Shown here: one piece after another, positions 16,101-25,416 of the stretch
How positions within the stretch are numbered: the first letter of the stretch is position 1
Layout: every line of letters begins with the position of its first letter
Assembly: GCA_013284265.1 (NCBI GenBank)
Contig: JABTBR010000042.1
Location: 1-64,000, forward strand
DNA from: Oxalobacteraceae bacterium
Lineage (GTDB): Bacteria; Pseudomonadota; Gammaproteobacteria; Burkholderiales; Burkholderiaceae_D
Direction: 5' to 3'
DNA: 64,000 nucleotides
Program-made: the position numbers and the translations under genes
The notes under the pieces: generated by a model
The model's input: only the letters and a program-made list of their open reading frames with translations
Databases searched by the model: none
Told to the model about the DNA's origin: nothing

Positions 16101-17144
16101 ATGAAAAAATCTCTTATCTCCATCGCAATTTTGGGCGCAATGAGCAATGTTGCTTTCGCACAATCGAACGTAACGATCTACGGCATCGTCGATGCCGGTA
16201 TCGTCAGCGAGCGTGGCGGCAAAGCTGGTTCGGTTACCAAAGTAACGAGCGGTGTAGGTTCGGCTTCGCGCCTGGGTTTCAAAGGCACTGAAGATCTGGG
16301 CGGCGGCGTGAATGCATTCTTCGTTCTGGAATCGGGCATCAAAGCCGACACCGGCGAATCCGACGTAGCTGGCTCGATCGCTAACCGTCAATCCTTCGTC
16401 GGCCTGAAATCGGCAACCGCCGGTTCGCTGTCGCTGGGTCGTCAGTACACCCCTTACTACAACACCCTGGCGCAAGTTGCGGATCCATTCGCAGCTGGCC
16501 TGGCTGGTTCGGCTAAAAACCTGTTCCCAGCAGCTGGCAACAACGTTCGCACCAGCAATGCTGTTGTGTACGCAACCCCGGCACTGAACGGTTTCTCCGG
16601 CGAAGCTTCGTACGCTCTGGGCGAACAGTCCGCGGACAATTCGGCTTCGCGTCAACTGGGTCTGTCGGTTGGCTACGCTAACGGTCCTCTGACCGCACGC
16701 GCCGCTTACAACAGCCGCAACAACGACACCACCGCGCCTACCCTGGTCAACACCACCATGGGCCACAACGCTCTGGTCGCAGTGAACTACGATTTCAAAG
16801 TCGCTAAAGCCTTCTTCGCTTTCGGTAAAGACAAAGGTAACTTCTCGTCGACCGCACCGAAAAATGTTGATTCGAACGAAATCCTGGTTGGCGCAACCGC
16901 ACCAGTGGGCCCAGCTGGCACCCTGATCGCTTCGTTCATTCGCAAGAATGACAAGCTGGCGTCGAACCAAGATGCTGACCAGTGGGCAATCGGCTACTCG
17001 CACGCCCTGTCGAAGCGTACCAGCACCTATGTTGCTTACGCTAAGATCAAGAACAAAAACGGCGCGCTGTACACCGTTGGTAACAACTCCGAAGTTGGTA
17101 CGGGCGACAAAGCCTTCAACGTTGGTGTGAAACACTCCTTCTAA
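16101..17144 (+). CDS. General outer-membrane porin
   Basis: Trimeric 16-strand beta-barrel porin type, 347 aa. A signal peptide (residues 1-20, ending in VAFA) is followed by the typical opening QSNVTIYGIVDAGI; LGFKGTEDLGGG and RQSFVGLK match betaproteobacterial porins, and the mature protein ends in the aromatic F required for barrel insertion. Codon use is richer in A/T-ending optimal codons than its neighbours, as expected for a very highly expressed gene and not by itself a sign of transfer. AAGGAAAC precedes the ATG; a terminator follows. Confidence 0.95.
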   Translation: MKKSLISIAILGAMSNVAFAQSNVTIYGIVDAGIVSERGGKAGSVTKVTSGVGSASRLGFKGTEDLGGGVNAFFVLESGIKADTGESDVAGSIANRQSFVGLKSATAGSLSLGRQYTPYYNTLAQVADPFAAGLAGSAKNLFPAAGNNVRTSNAVVYATPALNGFSGEASYALGEQSADNSASRQLGLSVGYANGPLTARAAYNSRNNDTTAPTLVNTTMGHNALVAVNYDFKVAKAFFAFGKDKGNFSSTAPKNVDSNEILVGATAPVGPAGTLIASFIRKNDKLASNQDADQWAIGYSHALSKRTSTYVAYAKIKNKNGALYTVGNNSEVGTGDKAFNVGVKHSF

Positions 17145-17183
17145 TTCCCCGCTGGCCCTCGGGCCAGTGTTGAACTAGATACG

Positions 17184-17217
17184 GCATCGGCTGCGCTTGC
17201 GCAGCCGATGCTCGTTT
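17184..17217 (+). terminator. Terminator of the porin
   Basis: GCATCGGCTGCGC, tt, GCGCAGCCGATGC: a 13-bp perfect stem followed by TCGTTT. A smaller hairpin, CTGGCCC-tc-GGGCCAG, lies just upstream. Confidence 0.8.
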
Positions 17218-17277
17218 ACAGACCACTTATTGAAGCCCGCGTTAAAATGCGCATGCTCCCTTCACCATAGGCCCGCC

Positions 17278-17835
17278 ATGACCGTTATCCGACCCACCGG
17301 CCGCACCGCGCTGGCCATGCTGATCCTGCTTGCCTCCTGCGCCGCGCTGGCCGCGCCCAAGGCCGCCCAGAAAGCCCCGCGCAAGGGCGCCAGCACCACG
17401 CTGCCGCGCTTTGGCATGCTGGTGTTTTCCGACCTGTGTACGCACCCCGAGAGCGGCGAATACGGCGGCCAGCGCATCACCTTGCAGCGCTTTGCCGAGG
17501 TCGATACGGTGATCTATGAATTTACCGCCGGAGGGCTGAGCTGGCCGCTGGTGGCCAGCGAGGTGACGATCGATCCGCGCGGACGCCAGATGTACTTTAC
17601 CGTGCAGGCGCCGGACGAAGAGGAGCGCATCATCAACGGCCGCCTGAGCGACGATGGCCAGGCGCTGGTGCTCGACGGGAGTTACTGCGGAGAGGCGGCG
17701 GTGCCGATGCGGCTGCCGCTGGTGAAGGATTTCGGGCGCAAGGCGGGCAACTGCCGTGCTTGTCCGGTGCCCAAGGGGAGTAGGCCGGGCGGGGAAGCGC
17801 CGGCGCAGCCTGCGCCGGCCGGCAATCTTATTTGA
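17278..17835 (+). CDS. Hypothetical exported protein
   Basis: Protein of 185 aa with an N-terminal signal (residues about 10-27). LLASC could serve as a lipobox, but ALA-A just after would suit signal peptidase I, so lipoprotein status is undecided. The mature part (TLPRFGMLVFSDLCTHPESGEYGGQRITL) is not recognised; it has four cysteines (in DLCTHP, GSYCGE and NCRACP) that could form disulphides. The tail is rich in Pro, Gly and Ala. ATG 17278 was chosen because the signal peptide begins there. It is followed by a repeat that lies between it and the convergent ThDP enzyme. Confidence 0.65.
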   Translation: MTVIRPTGRTALAMLILLASCAALAAPKAAQKAPRKGASTTLPRFGMLVFSDLCTHPESGEYGGQRITLQRFAEVDTVIYEFTAGGLSWPLVASEVTIDPRGRQMYFTVQAPDEEERIINGRLSDDGQALVLDGSYCGEAAVPMRLPLVKDFGRKAGNCRACPVPKGSRPGGEAPAQPAPAGNLI

Positions 17836-17895
17836 GACCGCACGGCGCGCGTAAGCGTTAGAAAATGCGCGGCTGGCGAGCCGGCGGCGCTCTCG

Positions 17896-17962
17896 AAAAC
17901 CCACGGCAAAGAGCCGGGGTCTGACCCGGCGGGTCAGACCCCAGGGTTACGCCGTGGGTTTT
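17896..17962. repeat. Nested inverted repeat, copy A
   Basis: Outer arms AAAACCCACGGC and GCCGTGGGTTTT enclose AAAGAGCC, inner arms GGGGTCTGACCC and GGGTCAGACCCC around GGC, and AGGGTTAC. It lies between two convergent genes. A degenerate further half (CAGACCCCGGGGGCAGGCCC, then TGGGTTTTT) follows at 17994-18025. The A and T runs at the ends make it terminator-like in both directions. Confidence 0.9.
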
Positions 17963-18033
17963 AAGCTGCTGCTGCGGCCCGCGAACTTAGCCGTCAGACC
18001 CCGGGGGCAGGCCCTGGGTTTTTCTCAAGCGGC

Positions 18034-19743
18034 TCAGCCAGCCTTGGCGGCCTTGGCCGCTTCGGCATTCTTGCGGATCGTCTCCAGCGTGGCGCCGGGG
18101 GTGATCAGGTTGCCGTCGTAGCGCAGCTCGATCAGCGCCGGCAGCGATTTGCTGTTGGCGTGCTCCAGCGCGCGTTCCAGCGCGGGGCCGAATTCGGCCG
18201 TCGTGGTCACCACTTCGCCATGCGCGCCATAGGCCACGGCCAGCGCCGCAAAGTCCGGGTTCTGCAGACGGGTGCCCGACACGCGGCCCGGATAGTGCAG
18301 TTCCTGGTGCATGCGGATGGTGCCGAACATGCCGTTATTGAACACGATGATGACCACGCCCGCCTGGTACTGCACGGCGGTGGCCAGCTCCTGGCCGTTC
18401 ATCATGTATTCGCCGTCGCCGGCGAAGGTGATCACGGTACGCCCCGGCGCGATGATCTTGGCGGCCACGCCGGACGGCACGCTGTAGCCCATCGCGCCGC
18501 TGGTCGGCGCGAGCTGGGTGCGCATGCCGCCGTAGCGGTAGAAGCGGTGCGCCCAGGTGGCGTAGTTGCCCGCGCCATTGGTGAGGATGGTGTCGGCCGG
18601 GACGGTGGCGCGGATCTTCTGCACCACCTGCCACAGGTCCAGCGGCGCCTTGCCATCCTTGAAGATGGGCGGCTGCTCCTGATAGGCCAGCAGCTCGGCC
18701 TTGGCCTCGGCCACGCTGGCGCGCCAGGCGCTCGAATCGACCGGCGCCATCGCCGCCAGCATCGCCGCGACCTGCGGCATGCCGCTGTTGATCATCAGTT
18801 CGGCCTGGTACACGCTGCCCAGTTCCTCGGCGTCGGCATGTACGTGGATCAGGCGCTGCTGCGGCACCGGCGAGGAAATCAGCGCATAGCCGCCGGTGGT
18901 CATCTCGCCCAGGCGCGGGCCGATGGCCAGGATCACGTCGGCCTCGCGCACGCGCGCCGCCAATTTCGGGTTGATGCCGATGCCGACATCGCCCACATAG
19001 TGCGGGTGGGCGTTGTCCAACAGGTCCTGGAAGCGGAAGGCGCAGGCCACCGGCAAGCCATTGAGTTCGGCGAAGCGCTGCACATCGGCGCAGGCTTGCC
19101 GGTTCCAGCCGCCGCCGCCCAGCAATACCAGCGGGCGTTTGGCCCCGGCCAGCATGGCGCGGACCTGTTCCATCTGCGGGCCGGACGGGGCGCCTTGCAC
19201 CGGCTGGTAGCGCGCGGTATCGGCCACGGCCGCCATGGCGGTCAGCATGTCTTCCGGCAGCGCCAGTACCACCGGGCCGGGACGGCCGCTGGTGGCGACC
19301 TGGAAGGCGCGCGCCATGTATTCGGGGATGCGCTCGGCGCGGTCGATCTGGGCCACCCACTTGGCCATCTGGCCGTACATGCGGCGGTAGTCGATTTCCT
19401 GGAAGGCTTCGCGGTCGACGAAGTCGTTGCCGACCTGGCCGATGAACAGGATCATCGGGGTCGAGTCCTGGAAGGCCGTGTGCACGCCGATCGAGGCATT
19501 GGTCGCGCCCGGGCCGCGCGTGACGAAGCAGATGCCGGGCTTGCCGGTCATCTTGCCGTAGGCGTCGGCCATGAAGGCGGCGCCGCCTTCCTGGCGGTTG
19601 ATGATGAAACGGATGTCGGAGTCGTGCAGGGCATCGAGCACGTCCAGATAGCTTTCGCCGGGTACGCCGAAAGCCGTGTCAACGCCATGGATCTTCAGGG
19701 CGTCGACCAGAATCTGGCCGCCGGTGCGGAGGGGGTGGGTCAT
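18034..19743 (-). CDS. Thiamine-diphosphate-dependent enzyme, acetolactate synthase family
   Basis: Enzyme of 569 aa with the three ThDP-family domains: an N-terminal PYR domain with the cofactor-activating Glu in INRQEGGAAFMADAYG (about residue 52), a central domain (about 190-330), and the C-terminal PP domain with the ThDP/Mg motif GDGEYMMNGQELA (about 438-450). The closest family is acetolactate-synthase-like; no regulatory ilvN-type small subunit lies alongside, so it is unlikely to be the biosynthetic IlvB. Possible roles include acetoin or 2-oxo-acid metabolism. It is transcribed alone and ends at repeat copy A. Confidence 0.85.
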   Translation of the reverse strand: MTHPLRTGGQILVDALKIHGVDTAFGVPGESYLDVLDALHDSDIRFIINRQEGGAAFMADAYGKMTGKPGICFVTRGPGATNASIGVHTAFQDSTPMILFIGQVGNDFVDREAFQEIDYRRMYGQMAKWVAQIDRAERIPEYMARAFQVATSGRPGPVVLALPEDMLTAMAAVADTARYQPVQGAPSGPQMEQVRAMLAGAKRPLVLLGGGGWNRQACADVQRFAELNGLPVACAFRFQDLLDNAHPHYVGDVGIGINPKLAARVREADVILAIGPRLGEMTTGGYALISSPVPQQRLIHVHADAEELGSVYQAELMINSGMPQVAAMLAAMAPVDSSAWRASVAEAKAELLAYQEQPPIFKDGKAPLDLWQVVQKIRATVPADTILTNGAGNYATWAHRFYRYGGMRTQLAPTSGAMGYSVPSGVAAKIIAPGRTVITFAGDGEYMMNGQELATAVQYQAGVVIIVFNNGMFGTIRMHQELHYPGRVSGTRLQNPDFAALAVAYGAHGEVVTTTAEFGPALERALEHANSKSLPALIELRYDGNLITPGATLETIRKNAEAAKAAKAG

Positions 19744-19896
19744 GGTCTAACCTTAATATGATCTGGGCGAGCGGGATGGTCGCCAGCATGCGCCATTCTA
19801 AGACGCGGCCTTTTCAGCGGCTTTTCAAATGGCGACACCAAATTACAGATTTGGCAGCGGCGGCGGCGTTTTTCCCCGGCCCGGCCCCCGGCACGG

Positions 19897-19902
19897 TACA
19901 AT
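19897..19902 (+). promoter_or_regulatory. -10 box of rnpB
   Basis: TACAAT seven bases before the predicted RNase P RNA 5' end. The -35 region is GC-rich and not recognisable. Confidence 0.6.
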
Positions 19903-19908
19903 ACGCCC

Positions 19909-20258
19909 TGAAGCAAGCCAGACAGCCGCTGGCCGAGACGTAATGTCCGGCGGGAGGAAGGTCCGGACTCCATAGAGCGGGGTGACGGTTAACGGCCGTC
20001 CGCTGAAAGCCGACCGGTGTACTTGTATGCCGGGGAGTATAAGGCGAGGAATAGGGCCACAGAGACGAGCGTATTAAGTTACGGTGAAACGCGGTAACCT
20101 CCACCTGGTGCAATTCCAAATAGGCACGCGATGATGCTGCTCGCGGAGCGTGCGGGTAGGAAGCTTGAGCGCTGGAGTAATTCAGCGCCTAGAGGAATGG
20201 CTGTCATAGCGCAGGTTCGCCTGCGCCGTAACAAAATCCGGCCTATCGGCTTGCTTCA
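19909..20258 (+). ncRNA. rnpB: RNase P RNA, class A
   Basis: Catalytic RNA of about 350 nt that matures tRNA 5' ends. The ends pair: TGAAGCAAGCC (19909-19919) with GGCTTGCTTCA (20248-20258). Conserved blocks are present in order: GGGAGGAAGGTCCGGACTCC (19951 region), CACAGAGACGA (20059 region), ACGGTGAAACGCGGTAACCT (20081 region), and AACAAAATCCGGCCTATCGG near the 3' end. The ends are set by the pairing and may be off by a few bases. Confidence 0.96.
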
Positions 20259-20331
20259 ACTAATTTTATTTTCTCGGCCGCCGCTGGATCGATGCACATA
20301 CTGACACTATGGCTATCCAGGGGACATGCTG

Positions 20332-21837
20332 ATGAAAAAGTACATTCTCGCCCTCGACCAGGGCACCACCAGTTCACGTGCCATCCTGTTCGACCAGCGT
20401 GGCCAGATCTGCGCCAGCGCGGCCCAGGAATTCCCCCAGCATTTTCCCCAGCCCGGCTGGGTTGAACACGATCCCAACGAAATCTGGAACAGCCAGCTCA
20501 CCGTGGCGCGCAAGGTCATGCACGATCTGCACGTCGACAGCTCGCATGTACTGGGCATCGGCATCGCCAACCAGCGCGAAACCACCGTCGTATGGGACCG
20601 CAAGACGGGCGAGCCGATCGCCCCGGCCATCGTCTGGCAAGACCGCCGCGGCGCCGACATCTGCGAGACCATTCGCGCCGAAGGCCACGCGCGCCTGATC
20701 AGCGACTGCACCGGCCTGGAACTCGATGCCTATTTCTCCGCCTCCAAGCTCAAATGGCTGCTCGACCATGTGGCGGGCGCGCGCGAGCGGGCCCGCCACG
20801 GCGCGCTGTGCTTCGGCACCATCGACAGCTGGCTGATTCATAAACTGTGCGGCGCCCACGTCACCGACGTCAGCAACGCTTCCCGCACCATGCTGTTCAA
20901 TATCCACCTGATGCGCTGGGACCAGGACCTGCTCGACCTGTTCGACATCCCCGAGGCCATGCTGCCCCAGGTGGTCTCGTCCAGCGAAGAAGTGGGCAAT
21001 ACCCGCGACGCCCTGTTCGGCGGCGCCATTCCCGTGGCCGGCATCGCCGGCGACCAGCAGGCCGCCACCTTCGGCCAGGCCTGCCTCAAGCCCGGCATGG
21101 TCAAGAATACCTATGGCACCGGCTGTTTCATGCTGATGCATGCGGGCAGCCACGCCCCGGTGTCCAGGAACCGCCTGCTGTCTACCGTCGGCTGGCGCGT
21201 GGACGGGCGCACCGACTACTTATTGGAAGGCAGCGTGTTCATGGGCGGGGCCACCGTGCAGTGGTTGCGCGACGGCCTGGGCATCATCAAGGAGTCGCGC
21301 GAGGTCGAGGCGCTGGCCGCCAGCGTGCCCGACAGCGGCGGCGTGCTGCTGGTGCCGGCCTTCGTCGGCCTGGGCGCGCCGCACTGGGACCCGCATGCGC
21401 GCGGCACCCTGGTGGGCCTGAGCCGGGGCAGCAACCGCGCCCACATCGCCCGCGCCGCGCTCGAGGCGATCGCCTACCAGAGCGCCGAATTGCTGGCCGC
21501 GATGCAGAAAGACGTGGCCACGGCGCACCGCCCTATCACCCTGAGCGAGCTGCGCGCCGATGGCGGCGCCTCCCGCAACGACCTGCTGATGCAGTTCCAG
21601 TCCGATTTGCTGGGCGTGCCGGTGCTGCGCCCCAAGGTGACGGAAACGACGGCACTGGGCGCGGCCTATCTGGCCGGGCTGGCGGTCGGTTTCTGGGAAT
21701 CGCAGGAGGAAATCGCGGCCCAGTGGGAATGCGAGCGGCGTTTCGAGCCGCAGATGGATGCCGCACACCGGGCCGAGCTGCTGGCGCAATGGGGCCGCGC
21801 CGTCGAGCGTGCGCGCGGCTGGGACCAGCCGGCCTGA
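20332..21837 (+). CDS. glpK: Glycerol kinase
   Basis: Cytoplasmic FGGY-family kinase of 501 aa that phosphorylates glycerol to sn-glycerol 3-phosphate. It begins KKYILALDQGTTSSRAILFD (phosphate-1 loop) and carries the signature GNTRDALFGGAIPVAGIAGDQQAA near 225 and GTGCFMLMH near 265, with GGASRNDLLMQFQ in the C-terminal half. I chose ATG 20332 because AGGGG lies eight bases upstream; ATG 20326 is only two bases from it. No glpF or glpD is adjacent. A PAS-AraC regulator follows. Confidence 0.96.
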   Translation: MKKYILALDQGTTSSRAILFDQRGQICASAAQEFPQHFPQPGWVEHDPNEIWNSQLTVARKVMHDLHVDSSHVLGIGIANQRETTVVWDRKTGEPIAPAIVWQDRRGADICETIRAEGHARLISDCTGLELDAYFSASKLKWLLDHVAGARERARHGALCFGTIDSWLIHKLCGAHVTDVSNASRTMLFNIHLMRWDQDLLDLFDIPEAMLPQVVSSSEEVGNTRDALFGGAIPVAGIAGDQQAATFGQACLKPGMVKNTYGTGCFMLMHAGSHAPVSRNRLLSTVGWRVDGRTDYLLEGSVFMGGATVQWLRDGLGIIKESREVEALAASVPDSGGVLLVPAFVGLGAPHWDPHARGTLVGLSRGSNRAHIARAALEAIAYQSAELLAAMQKDVATAHRPITLSELRADGGASRNDLLMQFQSDLLGVPVLRPKVTETTALGAAYLAGLAVGFWESQEEIAAQWECERRFEPQMDAAHRAELLAQWGRAVERARGWDQPA

Positions 21838-21883
21838 AGCCTCGGGCGTGCCGCCATGCCGGCGCACCGTTGTAGGAATTCAA

Positions 21884-21982
21884 CATTCGATTTAACACTC
21901 GATTTAACGTTTGTCACAATCGCCCCGGAATCGGGTAGTATTTGCCATCTTGCGAATTAAGCAAGTGACATTAAGCAAGTGA
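21884..21982 (+). repeat. Two tandem direct-repeat pairs upstream of the PAS-AraC gene
   Basis: CATTCGATTTAA / CACTCGATTTAA at 21884-21895 and 21896-21907 (12-base period, one mismatch), and ATTAAGCAAGTGA twice at 21956-21968 and 21970-21982 (14-base period, exact). Tandem direct repeats are typical binding sites of AraC-type regulators, so autoregulation is plausible. Confidence 0.7.
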
Positions 21983-21997
21983 GCAAGGGGAGGGGCG

Positions 21998-22762
21998 ATG
22001 TTGAATGTGGCGGCAGTGGCGGACCCGTCCGGGCTGGCGGCCTTGCGCAGTGTCGAGCTGGCCGCGATCGAGGTCCTGTTCGACGCGCTCAACGACGTGG
22101 CCTTCTTCGTCAAGGACCGCGATGGCCGCTACCTGGCCGTCAACCACACGCTGGTGCGCCGCTGCGGCCTGCGCAGCAAGCTCGACATCGTCGGCAAGAC
22201 CGTGCTCGAAGTGCACCCGCGCCATCTGGCCCAGGCCTATATGGCCCAGGACCAGCAAGTCATCGATGGCGGCGGCAGCATCAAGAAGCACCTGGAGCTG
22301 CACCTGTATCCGAACCGCCGCCATGGCTGGTGCCTGACCCATAAGACGCCGCTGCGCGACGACGCCGGTGCGATTGTCGGCCTGGTCGGCACCTCGCACG
22401 ACCTCGGGCTGGCCGACGAACACCATCCGGTCTATCGCAAGATCGCCAGCATCGCCCAGCATATCCGCGACCATTACCGCCAGCCCCTGTGCCTGAACCA
22501 GCTGGCGCTCGATGCCGGGCTGCCGCTGGCGCGGGTGGAACGCCTGTTCCAGCGGGTGTTCCACTACAGCCCGCGCCAGTTGCTGCTGCAGTCGCGCCTG
22601 AACGGCGCGCTGGAGCTGATCGCCTCCGACCGCAGCCTCAGCATCGCCGACATCGCCCTCGATTGCGGCTATACCGACCACAGCGCCTTCAGCCGCCAGT
22701 TCAAGGCGCTGACCGGCATGACGCCCATCCAGTACCGCGCCCAGCAGCACGGCAAGTCCTAG
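21998..22762 (+). CDS. AraC-family regulator with PAS domain
   Basis: Transcription regulator of 254 aa. Residues about 20-140 form a PAS domain (DALNDVAFFVKDRDGRYLAV at the start, VGLVGTSHDLG at the end). Residues about 155-250 form an AraC double helix-turn-helix (LCLNQLALDAGLPLARVERLF; DIALDCGYTDHSAFSRQFKALTG; TPIQYR). The PAS suggests sensing of a small ligand or redox state; the signal is unknown. GGGGAGGGGCG directly precedes the ATG. Whether glpK is a target cannot be told. Confidence 0.9.
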   Translation: MLNVAAVADPSGLAALRSVELAAIEVLFDALNDVAFFVKDRDGRYLAVNHTLVRRCGLRSKLDIVGKTVLEVHPRHLAQAYMAQDQQVIDGGGSIKKHLELHLYPNRRHGWCLTHKTPLRDDAGAIVGLVGTSHDLGLADEHHPVYRKIASIAQHIRDHYRQPLCLNQLALDAGLPLARVERLFQRVFHYSPRQLLLQSRLNGALELIASDRSLSIADIALDCGYTDHSAFSRQFKALTGMTPIQYRAQQHGKS

Positions 22763-23009
22763 GCTGTCTCTTTTCCGCCCATCCCGCTTTCCCGCCTGTG
22801 CCGATCCCGCAGGCTTCTCCCTCTAAATATAGCGAAGTGCCCGCCAGGCCCGTTCGTGCTGGCTGTGCGGCAACCTTATCACGATAGTATTTCCTGGCCG
22901 CGGGGAACGGGCGCATCCACCACCAATGTGGCGGCCGGGCTTTCCCGCAGGCGTGGTTTTCAACCAGAAATCACCATAAGAACTCACCCACAATAAAGGA
23001 GTGGTAGAC

Positions 23010-25256
23010 ATGCTATTTTCAAGGAAATCCGCACACCTGGCCGGCCTCATCGCAGCCTGTTTCAGTATCGCCGTCCAGGCCGACACGGGCAGGTCCCCGG
23101 TCGCGGATCAGCATGGCCGTTTGACCCAGGCGCCCATGCCGTCCCAGCGCCAGAGCCTGCCGCCATCGGCCGAACAGTCGCGCTACAACCTGCCGCCCAC
23201 CAGCAAGCCGCGCCACGATCTGCTGCCGCGCCAGCAGCGCAACAGCATCACGCCGCTGGCCGCCAGCGCCGAATGCAAGGACATGGTCAAGCTGGCCGGC
23301 TATAGCGGCGCCGCGCTGGCCGACTATCTGGTGGCCCTGCCGGACTTCGAGTGCACCTATCCGCTGTTCGCGCTGACTAGCGCGCAGGCCGCCGTGATCT
23401 ATTCCAGCGCCAATATGAACGCCGTCGCCAGCCGCCTGACGCAGGAAGCTGGGCGCTACAACGCCAGCAATATGGCGCTGGTCAACCTGGTGCTGTATCT
23501 GCGCGCCGGCTATTACCTGGCCGGCAGCGACGTGATGGCCCAGCCGTCGACGGCGCTGCTGAACGCCTTGCGCGTGCCGCTCAAGCAGTTGGCCGAGAGC
23601 AGTGCGCTGTTTGAAAACAATGCGGTGGCCAGCAGCACGGCCGGCGAAACGCTCAAGCTGATCACCAATATGCATGACGAGGCTTACTATCTGCCGAGCA
23701 TGAAAAAACTGGTGGAGCGCTTCACCAACCGCGCCGGCTACCCGAGCGCGGCCGAACTGCTCAAGCAGAACAGCGCCGGCGGCGGCTTCACTTCCGCGCT
23801 GACGGTGATCTTCTACGCGCACTTCCGTCCCGAAGGCCTGGCCCTGCTGCGCAGCGACCTGTCGTATGCGACGGCGCTGAACAACTTCGTCACCGCCAAC
23901 AAAACCGCCCTGTTGGGCAGCAATGGCGGCTACCAGCTGGGTGATGCCGCCAATGAAGCCTTCCGCTTCATGCAGTATCCCGAGCTGAAAGCCGGGGTCA
24001 AGCCGATGGTCTTGAACACCCTGTCCAGCAGCACCATCACCGGCGCCGACAGCGCGCTGTGGCTGGCCGCCGCTTCCGCCGTCAAGTACTACGACAACGC
24101 CAATTGCGCCCAGTACGGCACCTGCGACTACGAAAGCCGCCTGGCCGACACCGTGTTGAAATATAGCCGCTCCTGCAGCCCGTCCTTGCGCATCCGCGCC
24201 CAGGACATGAGCGAGGCGCAGCTGATCGATTCCTGCAACCGCCTGCAGACGGAAGAGGGCTATGTCCACGATATGCTGCTGACCAAGCGCACCCCGGTGG
24301 CCAATGACAACAACACCAGCCTGGAACTGGTGGTGTTCGACGACTACACTAACTATAGCAAGTACGCGTCCATCATCTACGGCATCAGCACCGATAACGG
24401 CGGCATGTATCTGGAAGGCGACCCGGCGGTGGCCGGCAACCAGGCGCGCTTCATCGCCCACGAGGCATCCTGGCTGCGCCCGACCTTCAAGGTCTGGAAT
24501 CTGGAGCACGAATACGTCCACTATCTGGATGGCCGCTTCGACATGAAGGGCGACTTCGGCGCCGCCGTCACCAAGCCCACTGTCTGGTGGATCGAGGGGA
24601 TCGCCGAGTACCTGTCGCTGAAAAACGATAACCAGGCCGCGATCGACATGGCGCGTACCGGCACCTATCGCCTGAGCCAGGTGTTCGGCAACAACTACCA
24701 GATGAGCGACTATGTGAACCGGGCTTACCGCTGGGGCTATATGGCGACCCGCTTCATGATGGAGCGCCATCGTTCGGACGTGGATACGGTACTGGGCAAG
24801 TTCCGGGTGGGCGACTACGACGGCTACCAGAACTATATGGCCTACATCGGCACCCGCTACGACAATGAGTTCGCGGCCTGGACCGCCACGGCCAGCACCG
24901 CGGGCGAACCGCCGATGCCGCAGCTGAATCTGCCCGCTTGCACCACGGCGCCCTATCTGGGCAAGAACTGCAGCATCGGCAATCTGGGGTCGTCCACCCA
25001 GGCTTACGCCTACATCCTGCTGCCGGCCGGGGCCAAGAACCTCAAGCTCTACACCCGTGGCGGCAGCGGCGACGTCGATATGTATGTCCAGCTGGACGCC
25101 TATCCCACTACCAGCTGGTATAGCGCGGCCTCGACCAATAGCGGCAATAGCGAGAACATCGATATCGCCGCCCCCGCCAGCGGCCGCTGGTATTACATCC
25201 TGCTGAAGGCGAAACAGCCCTTCAGCGGCGTGACCATCAACGCGTCCTACGACTAA
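23010..25256 (+). CDS. M9-family microbial collagenase
   Basis: Secreted zinc metalloprotease of 748 aa. A signal peptide (residues 1-24, ending in AVQA) is followed by a basic, Pro-rich stretch and the M9N activator domain (about 80-360). The peptidase domain carries the zinc motif HEYVH (H499, E500, H503) and the downstream Glu ligand in WWIEGIAEYLS (about 528-538). Residues about 655-748 form a pre-peptidase C-terminal (PPC) domain. In the family the activator and peptidase domains grip and cleave triple-helical collagen. ATG 23010 is chosen since AAGGAG lies just upstream; a GTG at 23001 would overlap that site. Confidence 0.92.
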   Translation: MLFSRKSAHLAGLIAACFSIAVQADTGRSPVADQHGRLTQAPMPSQRQSLPPSAEQSRYNLPPTSKPRHDLLPRQQRNSITPLAASAECKDMVKLAGYSGAALADYLVALPDFECTYPLFALTSAQAAVIYSSANMNAVASRLTQEAGRYNASNMALVNLVLYLRAGYYLAGSDVMAQPSTALLNALRVPLKQLAESSALFENNAVASSTAGETLKLITNMHDEAYYLPSMKKLVERFTNRAGYPSAAELLKQNSAGGGFTSALTVIFYAHFRPEGLALLRSDLSYATALNNFVTANKTALLGSNGGYQLGDAANEAFRFMQYPELKAGVKPMVLNTLSSSTITGADSALWLAAASAVKYYDNANCAQYGTCDYESRLADTVLKYSRSCSPSLRIRAQDMSEAQLIDSCNRLQTEEGYVHDMLLTKRTPVANDNNTSLELVVFDDYTNYSKYASIIYGISTDNGGMYLEGDPAVAGNQARFIAHEASWLRPTFKVWNLEHEYVHYLDGRFDMKGDFGAAVTKPTVWWIEGIAEYLSLKNDNQAAIDMARTGTYRLSQVFGNNYQMSDYVNRAYRWGYMATRFMMERHRSDVDTVLGKFRVGDYDGYQNYMAYIGTRYDNEFAAWTATASTAGEPPMPQLNLPACTTAPYLGKNCSIGNLGSSTQAYAYILLPAGAKNLKLYTRGGSGDVDMYVQLDAYPTTSWYSAASTNSGNSENIDIAAPASGRWYYILLKAKQPFSGVTINASYD

Positions 25257-25266
25257 GGCAGTACCC

Positions 25267-25302
25267 GGCGCAGGCATGCATGGCAGGCGGCCTGCCTGCG
25301 CC
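25267..25302 (+). terminator. Hairpin after the collagenase gene
   Basis: GGCGCAGGCA and TGCCTGCGCC form a 10-bp stem; an alternative inner stem is GGCAGG-cgg-CCTGCC. No T-run follows, so it is a probable 3'-end hairpin rather than a strong terminator. Confidence 0.45.
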
Positions 25303-25371
25303 ACCTCCCTCCGGAATCGGTATAATACCGCCCCAAACCGCTTATAACAGGATGCGGGGAGGGGTATACCA

Positions 25372-25416
25372 GTGATCAAATTTGTATATACAACTTGGCT
25401 ACTTGCAATATTGTAG
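25372..25416 (+). CDS. Possible 14-aa leader peptide
   Basis: GTG at 25372 preceded at nine bases by GGAGG and, about 40 bases further up, by TATAAT. It would encode MIKFVYTTWLLAIL. The frame contains the palindrome TTGTATATACAA (25382-25393) and the hairpin TGGCTAC...GTAGCCA (25396-25419). It could be a leader peptide, the start of a lost gene, or chance; I do not recognise it. Confidence 0.25.
   Translation: MIKFVYTTWLLAIL

Noticed and set aside
15999..17135. 378-codon frame antisense to the porin
   Set aside because: The porin strand has signal peptide, ribosome site, terminator and barrel end; the antisense frame has none.
16101..17144. Horizontal acquisition of the porin, from its lower GC3
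   Set aside because: The codon shift is towards translationally optimal codons expected of a top-expressed outer-membrane protein; motifs match betaproteobacterial porins.
17994..18025. A separate new terminator family after repeat copy A
   Set aside because: It is better read as a degenerate half of the same repeat; similar halves flank copy B.
18034..19743. Biosynthetic acetolactate synthase IlvB
   Set aside because: No ilvN or ilvC next to it and a lone transcript; only the family is supported.
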